Assembly (NCBI GenBank): GCA_014376345.1
Contig: JACMRS010000160.1
Span: 1-5,224 of the forward strand
Reading direction: 5' to 3'
DNA: 5,224 nucleotides
From: Bacteroidia bacterium
GTDB lineage: Bacteria; Bacteroidota; Bacteroidia; NS11-12g; UBA955
Of this stretch, positions 1 to 5,224 are shown in pieces; the first letter of the stretch is position 1, and every line of letters starts with the position of its first letter. The notes under the pieces are model-generated. The model did no database searches and was not told where the DNA came from. It was given only the letters and a program-made list of their open reading frames with translations. Both the position numbers and the translations under genes were made by a program.

Positions 1-65
1 ATTAAATCTAAAATTTGGCGAATTACTGGTTTATTGTTATTTTTGGATCGTTTGAATAAGCTCAT
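1..65 (-). CDS. N-terminal fragment of a probable IS4-type (DUF4372-like) transposase, cut by the window edge
   Basis: Reading the minus strand from the ATG at 65-63, 21 codons stay open to the window edge. They encode a short basic start (MSLFKRSK) followed by NNKPVIRQILDL, and the next codon begins AT, so it is Ile or Met. This resembles the N-terminus of Bacteroidota IS4-type transposases with a DUF4372 domain, whose first 25-30 residues carry a 'QPV-x-x-QLL-x-LIP' type motif. That match is from memory of the family, not from a search. The catalytic DDE domain would lie to the left of the window, so activity cannot be judged. A promoter-like pair and an inverted repeat sit just upstream. 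There is no Shine-Dalgarno sequence; the start is preceded by CATCGCCGCC. An overlapping plus-strand frame is also open here, so the identification rests on the residue pattern alone. Confidence 0.4.
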   Translation of the reverse strand, partial: MSLFKRSKNNNKPVIRQILDL

Positions 66-108
66 GGCGGCGATGTTAGTTCTTTGCCAAAATAAGTCTT
101 ATTCAAAC
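50..108. repeat. Perfect 11-bp inverted repeat enclosing the transposase start codon
   Basis: GTTTGAATAAG at 50-60 is the exact reverse complement of CTTATTCAAAC at 98-108, with a 37-base loop. A short inner pair, TGGC (65-68) with GCCA (86-89), could close part of the loop. Read on the minus strand, the presumed ATG (65-63) sits in the loop beside the stem, and codons 2-6 form one arm. Read on the plus strand, the stem is followed at once by six Ts (109-114), like an intrinsic terminator, but it has only three G/C pairs. A third partial copy, AATAAG at 91-96, forms the near-palindrome AATAAG-T-CTTATT with the right arm. Possible roles are a transcription barrier at an insertion-sequence end or a translation-blocking fold. 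Confidence 0.6.
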
Positions 109-119
109 TTTTTTACAAA
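88..119 (-). promoter_or_regulatory. Candidate Bacteroidota-type promoter for the transposase fragment
   Basis: On the minus strand a TTTG (116-119) is followed, after exactly 20 bases, by TTATTTTG (88-95). The second element matches the Bacteroidota -7 consensus TAnnTTTG at five of its six fixed positions, and the spacing fits the usual -33/-7 arrangement. Transcription would start near position 80-83, leaving a leader of about 16 bases before the ATG at 65. In AT-rich DNA such a pair can arise by chance, so this is a candidate supported mainly by its spacing and its place in front of the reading frame. Confidence 0.35.
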
Positions 120-127
120 AAAAGTTT
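105..127. repeat. Perfect 10-bp AT-rich inverted repeat overlapping the previous stem
   Basis: AAACTTTTTT (105-114) is the exact reverse complement of AAAAAAGTTT (118-127), separated by ACA. Its AAAC (105-108) is also the end of the right arm of the 50-108 inverted repeat, so the two hairpins compete for these four bases. It may be part of the terminal region of the insertion sequence suspected at the left edge, but without the other end of the element this cannot be settled. Runs of A and T also make such repeats easy to find by chance. Confidence 0.45.
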
Positions 128-194
128 CGGATAGTTGTGATGTGATTTCTAATGTTTTTCAACGATAATCCAACAATGAAGATATTCTGTTTTG

Positions 195-202
195 TAAATT
201 TG
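195..202 (+). promoter_or_regulatory. Bacteroidota -7 promoter element upstream of the metallo-beta-lactamase-fold gene
   Basis: TAAATTTG is an exact match to the Bacteroidota -7 element TAnnTTTG. It lies 42 bases upstream of the ATG at 245, which would give a leader of roughly 35 bases. I see no TTG at the expected -33 distance, so only half of the promoter is recognisable. TAATATTG at 203-210, directly next to it, matches at five of six positions and is an alternative. Confidence 0.4.
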
Positions 203-244
203 TAATATTGCAAATAGTGCGATTTATTTTATAAAGAAATTCAG

Positions 245-1339
245 ATGAACTTTATTTTTATTTTATCAATCCTGTTAATTTTTATTATAGGCTATCTTTA
301 TCTTCCTGAATTTGGTAAAAAGCCTAAAAATGAAAGACTGCTAAGTGTTTTAGCTTCTCCAAATTATAAAAATGGTTCGTTTAAAAATATCAGCTTTACA
401 CCTGATTTAACTGAAGGTGTGACCTATCCCGGTGTGATGAAAGAATTTATTTTTACTAAAAAATTAAGGATGAAACCTGAAGCTGTTCTGCCATCTGAAT
501 TTACAGATTTGAAAAATGTTGATCCGGAAAGAGATTTTATGGTTTGGATGGGCCACTCATCTTATTTTATTCAGGTGGATTGTAAAAAGATACTTGTTGA
601 TCCCGTATTTAGTGGTGCTGCCTCTCCTTTGTCATTTACAACTAAAGCATTTGTAGGCAGTGATGTTTATAAAGTTGAAGACCTGCCTGCGATTGATTAT
701 CTGTTTATTTCACACGATCACTGGGACCATATGGATTATAAAACAATAGTTGCATTGAAACTAAAAGTAAAAAAGATTATTTGCGGTCTCGGTGTTGGTC
801 AGCATTTTGAACGTTGGGGATTTGAAATGAAAATAATAATTGAAAAGGATTGGAATGAAAGTTTTGATCTCGACCCGGGTTTTACTGTTAATACTGTTTC
901 TGCAAGACATTTTTCCGGCAGAGGAATTAAAAGAAACCAGTCGCTTTGGATGTCTTATGCTTTAAAAACACCAACCACAAATATTTTCATCGGCGGAGAC
1001 AGTGGCTATGACAGTCATTTTGCAGAAGCAGGAAATATGTTTGGACCATTTGATATTGCGATACTTGAAAACGGTCAGTATGATAAAAGCTGGAAATACA
1101 TCCACATGATGCCTGAAGACGTTTTGAAAGCTGCTTCAGAACTAAAAGCAAAAGTATTGCTACCGGTACACTCGTCTAAATTTGCGCTTGCAAACCATGC
1201 TTGGGATACCCCTTTGAAAACCATTACCGGTTTGCATCATGATGAATCAATAAAGCTGATTACACCTAAAATAGGTGAGGAGATAAGGTTTAAAGACCTG
1301 TCTCAGGAATATCAAAAATGGTGGGAGAGAGTGAATTGA
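245..1339 (+). CDS. Membrane-anchored metallo-beta-lactamase-fold hydrolase, NAPE-PLD-like
   Basis: A 364-residue protein of the metallo-beta-lactamase superfamily, in the COG2220 group that includes NAPE-hydrolysing phospholipase D. Residues 3-20 form one hydrophobic helix with no lipobox cysteine, so it is probably an inner-membrane anchor with the enzyme domain outside the cytoplasm. The domain opens with WMGHSS (101-106) and ILVDPVFSGAASP (116-128), both typical of NAPE-PLD relatives. The metal site looks complete: the H-x-H-x-D-H set H157, H159, D161 and H162, then H222, D252 (in GGDSGY) and H309 (in PVHSS). The segment HMMPED (287-292) corresponds to a conserved 'HM-x-PE' motif of the family. 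The likely activity is metal-dependent phosphodiester hydrolysis, perhaps of N-acylated phospholipids; the bacterial substrate is not established. It is transcribed alone, and its stop codon is 7 bp from that of the convergent gene. The ATG is the first in frame and gives the membrane helix. Confidence 0.88.
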   Translation: MNFIFILSILLIFIIGYLYLPEFGKKPKNERLLSVLASPNYKNGSFKNISFTPDLTEGVTYPGVMKEFIFTKKLRMKPEAVLPSEFTDLKNVDPERDFMVWMGHSSYFIQVDCKKILVDPVFSGAASPLSFTTKAFVGSDVYKVEDLPAIDYLFISHDHWDHMDYKTIVALKLKVKKIICGLGVGQHFERWGFEMKIIIEKDWNESFDLDPGFTVNTVSARHFSGRGIKRNQSLWMSYALKTPTTNIFIGGDSGYDSHFAEAGNMFGPFDIAILENGQYDKSWKYIHMMPEDVLKAASELKAKVLLPVHSSKFALANHAWDTPLKTITGLHHDESIKLITPKIGEEIRFKDLSQEYQKWWERVN

Positions 1340-1346
1340 AATTTGG

Positions 1347-2513
1347 TTAGCCTTTAAGTGCTTTGTTCAGATCTTTTTCAAGTTCCTTATCCAGGTTTTC
1401 TGTATACCCTGAATAAGTTTTGACTATTATTCCATTTTTAATTAGGATCAATTTAGGGAAACCTTGAACCCCATATTCATCCAAAAGATTCAACTGCGCC
1501 TCAACAATGGGATAATTAATGCTGTAATTTTTAACGAATTTTTCAAGCTTGGGCCAATCAAATTTGTATGGATCCATTCCGATTACATGCACGCCTTTTG
1601 CTTTATATTTTTCCTGAATAGTAATAAGGTAAGGAATGTTTTTGCAGCAAGGACCGCAAGTAGTATAAAAGAAATCAAGCAAGACAATTGAATCCTTGTA
1701 AGCAGCAAGAGTAAAGCTGTCAGAGCTGTTATTAATCATTGAAATAAACCTAAAAGCAGTATCGCCTGCATTCAGCATTTTAACTGGTTTTTTATTTGCA
1801 AGATTAAATGAATCACCATTCGTATGACGCATTAAAGCGCTTTGCATTGAATCTGCAATATGCATTAATTGTTTGGTTTTAATTTTGGGAATTTTATTAA
1901 TCTCCAGTACTTTGTATTTAGTGTATAGTTCATATTCACCTGATGTTGTCCAGTGTTCGGTTGAAACAGGTAAAAAAGTTTTGGCATCTGCAGTTATTAC
2001 TATTTTAACGGTATTGTAATTGCCTACTTCTGCTTTAAGAGGTGGAAATAAATTTTCTAAAACTATAAAATTATTGTCAGATGAAATTAATTTAAAATCT
2101 TTATAATCAGCTTTAGACCGTTTAAGCATTGTACGATAACAATAATGTTGTTGTTCATTTAAGTAGTATCGTGAACTAACACTTCTTTTAGAGTACATGT
2201 TTGTCATGGCATTAAGTTCTGTAATCTGTTTGTCAGTTACCAAAACAAATTCTTCGCCTTCTTTAAAGGTTTTATATTTAAGAGTATGCCATCCGATGTG
2301 CATATCCAATATATATTGATATATTACAGATTCAACAACATGAATTCCTGTATCTGGTGAAGTGCTGAATTTAACATATTCCTTATAAATAATATGGTAA
2401 TCATTATAAGATTTGGTTGCTTCAACAATCTTTTTAACAATGTCATCTCTATCCTGTGCTCTGCTTGTAAATGCTAGAAGGCAAAATGAAGTAAGTATAA
2501 GTAAGTGTTTCAT
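1347..2513 (-). CDS. Secreted TlpA-like thioredoxin-fold protein with a large N-terminal domain
   Basis: A 388-residue protein starting at the ATG at 2513-2511. A TTG six codons further out is in frame but would spoil the signal peptide. Residues 1-19 (MKHLLIL...TSRA) are a signal peptide, with likely cleavage between A19 and Q20 and no lipobox, so the product should be free in the periplasm. Residues about 22-205 form a beta-rich domain that recalls the LolA-like N-terminal domains of Bacteroidota thiol-disulfide proteins (weak judgement). Residues about 245-388 are a TlpA/AhpC-TSA type thioredoxin fold: LLDFFYTTCGPCC holds the CGPC active site (C286, C289) with an extra C290 directly after it, and GFPK (351-354) holds the cis-proline P353. 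It probably reduces or isomerises disulfides of envelope proteins; the partner is unknown. The gene has no Shine-Dalgarno sequence and no same-strand neighbour. Confidence 0.85.
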   Translation of the reverse strand: MKHLLILTSFCLLAFTSRAQDRDDIVKKIVEATKSYNDYHIIYKEYVKFSTSPDTGIHVVESVIYQYILDMHIGWHTLKYKTFKEGEEFVLVTDKQITELNAMTNMYSKRSVSSRYYLNEQQHYCYRTMLKRSKADYKDFKLISSDNNFIVLENLFPPLKAEVGNYNTVKIVITADAKTFLPVSTEHWTTSGEYELYTKYKVLEINKIPKIKTKQLMHIADSMQSALMRHTNGDSFNLANKKPVKMLNAGDTAFRFISMINNSSDSFTLAAYKDSIVLLDFFYTTCGPCCKNIPYLITIQEKYKAKGVHVIGMDPYKFDWPKLEKFVKNYSINYPIVEAQLNLLDEYGVQGFPKLILIKNGIIVKTYSGYTENLDKELEKDLNKALKG

Positions 2514-2712
2514 AATATTTATAAACAACAATAGCGAAATGGTTTGAGTTTTCCAAATTTTTAAATATTTATAATGCCGGTAACTTCCGGTTTTAAAGGG
2601 AGGTTTTATAATAAGCGTTTTGCAAAGTCTTTAAAAACAAAACTATGTTTTTTTCCATAAATGTTTTAATGAATTATGTGGAAGATTTGGTTTGGATATT
2701 TAAATTTAACAA

Positions 2713-2743
2713 AGCCTGGATCAATTCCGGGCTGTTTTGTTTT
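2713..2743 (+). terminator. Terminator-like hairpin in the leader region of the aldo/keto reductase gene
   Basis: AGCCTGG (2713-2719) pairs with CCGGGCT (2727-2733) around the loop ATCAATT, giving seven base pairs including one G-U. The T-rich tract GTTTTGTTTT follows at 2734-2743. This is the form of a Rho-independent terminator on the plus strand. It lies 35 bases before the reductase ATG, and no convincing plus-strand gene ends before it. It could stop stray transcription, attenuate a reductase transcript that starts further upstream, or be what remains of a lost gene. Read on the minus strand, the tract after the stem (TTGTTAAATTT) is poorer in T. Confidence 0.5.
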
Positions 2744-2778
2744 AGAGGAAGTTAATTTAATTGCTGTAATTTCGTTTT

Positions 2779-3603
2779 ATGATAATCACAAGATCAATCC
2801 CATCTTCCGGTGAGCAACTTCCTGTTATTGGAATGGGTACCTGGCAAACTTTTGATGTGTCCGGAAAAGATAATTACGAAAGACTCGAATTGGTTTTAAA
2901 TGAGTTTTATACTGCCGGTGGCAGACTCATAGACAGTTCGCCAATGTATGGTAAAGCTGAAAAGGTTATTGGTGATATTACCCGTGATATTTTTTCCGGA
3001 GATGATTATTTTTATGCCACTAAAGTCTGGACAACAGGTAAAACGGAAGGCATTGCAGAAATGGAAAGATCTCTTGTTAAAATGGGAAGAGAAAATATTA
3101 ATCTGATGCAGATTCATAATTTGCTTGATTGGAAAACGCATCTTAAAACTTTAAATAAATGGAAAGCTGAAGGCAGGACACGGTATACTGGCATTACACA
3201 TTATCTCGATTCTTCACACGAAGAGCTTGAGAGAATTATTAAATCTGAGAGAATTGATTTTGTTCAGTTTAATTATTCTATTGAATCACGGAATGCAGAA
3301 AAAAGATTATTATCTGTTGCTGCAGATTGCGGCGTTGCAACGATTATTAACAGGCCTTTCGGAGTTGGAGGACTTTTCAAAAAAGCAATAACCAAACCAT
3401 TGCCGGACTGGGCAGCTGAACTGGAAATTGAAAGTTGGAGTGCTTATTTTTTGAAATACATAATTTCGAATTTATATGTAACCTGTGTGATACCCGCCTC
3501 AGGTAATCCGAAGCATGCTGCAGAGAATATGCTTGCCGGCTCAGGATCAATGCCCGATGAGGTTATGAGAAAAAAGATGGTTGATTATCTTAATGGTTTG
3601 TGA
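2779..3603 (+). CDS. Aldo/keto reductase, cytoplasmic
   Basis: A 274-residue NAD(P)H-dependent oxidoreductase of the aldo/keto reductase superfamily, which reduces carbonyl compounds to alcohols. The full catalytic tetrad is visible: D52 and Y57 in LIDSSPMYG, K82 in ATKVWTTG and H113 in MQIHNL. FVQFNYS (161-167) and INRPFGVGGLF (190-200) are the barrel strands lining the cofactor site. VIPASGNPKHAAENM (237-251) is the C-terminal cofactor-binding segment, with A-S-G where classical members have K-S, so preference for NADPH over NADH is uncertain. The sequence closely resembles a bacterial group whose members often begin with a Tat signal ahead of 'ITR-IPS-GE-LPV-G-GTWQTF'. Here that segment starts at residue 2, so this copy has no signal and should be cytoplasmic. 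The substrate cannot be told. It has no Shine-Dalgarno sequence and stands alone, convergent with the FUSC gene. Confidence 0.9.
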   Translation: MIITRSIPSSGEQLPVIGMGTWQTFDVSGKDNYERLELVLNEFYTAGGRLIDSSPMYGKAEKVIGDITRDIFSGDDYFYATKVWTTGKTEGIAEMERSLVKMGRENINLMQIHNLLDWKTHLKTLNKWKAEGRTRYTGITHYLDSSHEELERIIKSERIDFVQFNYSIESRNAEKRLLSVAADCGVATIINRPFGVGGLFKKAITKPLPDWAAELEIESWSAYFLKYIISNLYVTCVIPASGNPKHAAENMLAGSGSMPDEVMRKKMVDYLNGL

Positions 3604-3713
3604 GAGATTATTTATGTTCAATATGATTTCCAACTTACATAAAAAAAGGATCAGCTAAGTAATTACGAAGAGATTGAAAGTGCAATTGAAACTCATGTTT
3701 ACCAAAAGCAATC

Positions 3714-5224
3714 CTAAGATTTTAAACTGATTCCTTCTTTCCTCAGTTCACGTATCTGCAATGCTATTTTGTAAATGTTATTCAATTGATTTAGAACGCC
3801 ATTTTCATTTTCTGATTTCTCAGTAAATATTTTTTTAAATGTTTTATCAGGAAGTGCTTCACCGGATAAAATTTCAAGTATTTCTTCTATTGTATTTTTG
3901 TAATTTTCTAAACCTTTATTTTCAGTAAAATTGATATTATGCGACAATGCTGAAATATGGGATAAAAGCAAGTTGTTCAATACAACCAGACTGTAAAACC
4001 CTTCAATTTTATGTTGTCTTCTTACAGGCTCTGAATCCATTCTCTGATAAGCTCCCGACAAATTTGCTGCACTGATATAAGCATGCTTTCTTGCCAGTTT
4101 GTAATCTGTAATACTCTTTTTTGAATCTCTGAAATCTGTTACTGTTTTAAAATAATCACCGGAAGCTAGCAATACCTGAGCCGACAAATCATCAATCGAT
4201 TCTTTCTCCCATTTAGGAGGATAAATGAAAGTTGCAATAAATGCCAGTGCCGATCCAATAGCCGTGTCTAGTAACCTGTCTTTAATTAGTCCGTTAAGTT
4301 CACCTGCATATAAAAAATGAAAAGACACAAGTAAAAAAACAGTCATGAACGCTACAAAATAAAAATAGTTTACCCTTATGATGCTGTAAGCACAAACCAT
4401 TGCCAGTACCATTAATACAGACAATGCTGCTTGCGAATGCACAAAATATAATATTGTCGCACCTGCAACTATTCCGATTGCTGTTCCGGTTAACCTGCTG
4501 ATATTGCGTTTTTTTGTAAGACCGTAAGCCGGTTTTAATATTACCAGAACAGTAAGCAGTATCCAGTAATCATGGCCGAGTAAGAGGTATTTCATTAACA
4601 GATAGCCCGCCATCATCGTTACGCTTACTCTTAAAGAATGCCTGAAAATATTAGAAGCCGGATTTAAATTATTTATGAATTGAGCAGCGCTGAATTCTGT
4701 TTTGGAAGTAAAAAGGTCGTAACTTATTTTCTCTGCTTTACTTTTAATGTCTGCATTGCCCGATGTGTAATTCTGAAGAGTTACTAACTTTAAATAAATC
4801 AGTTTAATGTGTCCGGCAATATAAAATAATCCTGATTTGAAAGTTTGATCATTTACTTTTTCAATTTCCTGCAGTAAAAATGTCTCATCATATTCTGCGC
4901 TTTTAACCTGATAACCGCCCTGCACAGCCATGCCTGTTTCTTCAATAAAACCGGCTAAAAGAAGGATGTTTTTTCTTAAATCTTCAAGAACTTTGCCGTC
5001 ATCTGAAACTTTAAGTATCGAGTAGGCATGGTCAATAGAATTTATTTTTTCTGAAATATCAAAAACCTCTCTTGTAATTGCTAAAAGCGCTGAGCCTTTG
5101 TAGGAAATTTCTTTGGTAATGTACCTTGTTTTAAATAAAACATCCCTCACAATTTCCTGTCTCGAATTTAAATCAACCTGCATTTGCATCAGCAGTCTTT
5201 GTGTTTTTATATGCCCTGTAGACA
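3714..5224 (-). CDS. YccS-like FUSC-family inner-membrane protein, 5' end outside the window
   Basis: The frame is open from the right edge (residues STGHIKTQRLL precede the first internal ATG at 5189), so this is the C-terminal 502 residues of a longer protein. YccS-type proteins run to about 700-750 residues, so some 200-250 residues, including the first membrane domain, are missing. Numbering from the ATG at 5189, residues 1-175 are a helical soluble region. Residues about 178-325 form the FUSC membrane module, with roughly six hydrophobic segments near 185-202, 207-222, 234-250, 254-271, 275-294 and 307-324. The stretch WILLTVLVILKPAYG (209-223) and the following R-x(3)-R-x-x-GT pattern (228-236) are the family signature. 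Residues 326-491 are a cytoplasmic helical tail. FUSC relatives include AaeB and fusaric-acid resistance exporters; the substrate of YccS itself is not known. An efflux role is therefore inferred. Confidence 0.85.
   Translation of the reverse strand, partial: STGHIKTQRLLMQMQVDLNSRQEIVRDVLFKTRYITKEISYKGSALLAITREVFDISEKINSIDHAYSILKVSDDGKVLEDLRKNILLLAGFIEETGMAVQGGYQVKSAEYDETFLLQEIEKVNDQTFKSGLFYIAGHIKLIYLKLVTLQNYTSGNADIKSKAEKISYDLFTSKTEFSAAQFINNLNPASNIFRHSLRVSVTMMAGYLLMKYLLLGHDYWILLTVLVILKPAYGLTKKRNISRLTGTAIGIVAGATILYFVHSQAALSVLMVLAMVCAYSIIRVNYFYFVAFMTVFLLVSFHFLYAGELNGLIKDRLLDTAIGSALAFIATFIYPPKWEKESIDDLSAQVLLASGDYFKTVTDFRDSKKSITDYKLARKHAYISAANLSGAYQRMDSEPVRRQHKIEGFYSLVVLNNLLLSHISALSHNINFTENKGLENYKNTIEEILEILSGEALPDKTFKKIFTEKSENENGVLNQLNNIYKIALQIRELRKEGISLKS

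Noticed and set aside
1..168. A plus-strand frame open for 55 codons from the left edge to TAA 166-168 (contains GLLLFLD and MAAMLVLC).
   Set aside because: It overlaps the transposase-like frame on the other strand, runs through two inverted repeats and T/A tracts, and resembles nothing I know. It remains a weak alternative if the transposase reading fails.
1340..1346. Possible bidirectional terminator between the two convergent stop codons.
   Set aside because: The gap is 7 bp and I see no stem with a T tract there; any terminator would have to lie inside the opposite gene.
1464..1691. Plus-strand frame of 75 codons.
   Set aside because: It lies wholly antisense to the thioredoxin-fold domain of the minus-strand gene, whose CGPC and cis-proline motifs are clear.
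2514..2531. Six-codon N-terminal extension of the thioredoxin-like protein from a TTG start.
   Set aside because: The ATG at 2513 gives a normal signal peptide (basic residue, hydrophobic core, cleavage at A-Q); the extension would lengthen it without support.
2577..2604. CCGG-TAACTT-CCGG mini-hairpin and the AGGGAGG Shine-Dalgarno-like stretch on the plus strand.
   Set aside because: The stem is only 4 bp, and no start codon with an open frame follows AGGGAGG at a useful distance.
2896..3141. Minus-strand frame of 81 codons.
   Set aside because: It is antisense to the catalytic region of the aldo/keto reductase and has no recognisable protein features.
245..5224. Whether the four genes form one novel system.
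   Set aside because: They are two convergent pairs with no shared operon and each belongs to a widespread family; the order alone gives no functional link.

Overview
The window looks like a piece of a Bacteroidota (Bacteroidetes) chromosome. The DNA is AT-rich (about one third G+C by eye). Start codons lack clear Shine-Dalgarno sequences and follow AT-rich leaders. One gene is preceded by an exact match to the phylum's -7 promoter element TAnnTTTG. The protein types (a periplasmic thioredoxin-like protein with a signal peptide ending in 'AQ', and a long YccS-type FUSC protein) are common in that phylum. No genus can be named from the sequence alone.

Layout from left to right. Positions 1-65 (minus strand) carry what looks like the first 21 codons of a transposase, probably IS4 type with a DUF4372-like N-terminus. 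The rest of the gene lies off the left edge. Just outside its start are inverted repeats and a plausible minus-strand promoter. Four full or nearly full genes follow as two convergent pairs. The first pair is a membrane-anchored metallo-beta-lactamase-fold hydrolase of the NAPE-PLD-like group (245-1339, plus) facing a secreted TlpA/thioredoxin-like protein (1347-2513, minus), with only 7 bp between their stop codons. The second pair is a cytoplasmic aldo/keto reductase (2779-3603, plus) facing the C-terminal two thirds of a YccS-like FUSC membrane protein (3714 to the right edge, minus).

The thioredoxin-like gene and the reductase gene are divergent across 2514-2778. That gap holds a terminator-like hairpin directly upstream of the reductase. 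No two adjacent genes share a strand, so the window shows no operon and gives no evidence that the four genes work in one pathway. Three of them concern the envelope (inner-membrane-anchored hydrolase, periplasmic redox protein, inner-membrane efflux-type protein); that link is only thematic.

I do not see a CRISPR array, tRNA, rRNA, toxin-antitoxin pair, defence system or clearly novel multi-gene system. The most interesting structure is at the left edge. A perfect 11-bp inverted repeat brackets the presumed transposase start codon, and its outer arm lies upstream of the likely transcription start. The hairpin would therefore form only in transcripts that enter from outside, as in the fold-back control described for IS10 and IS50.
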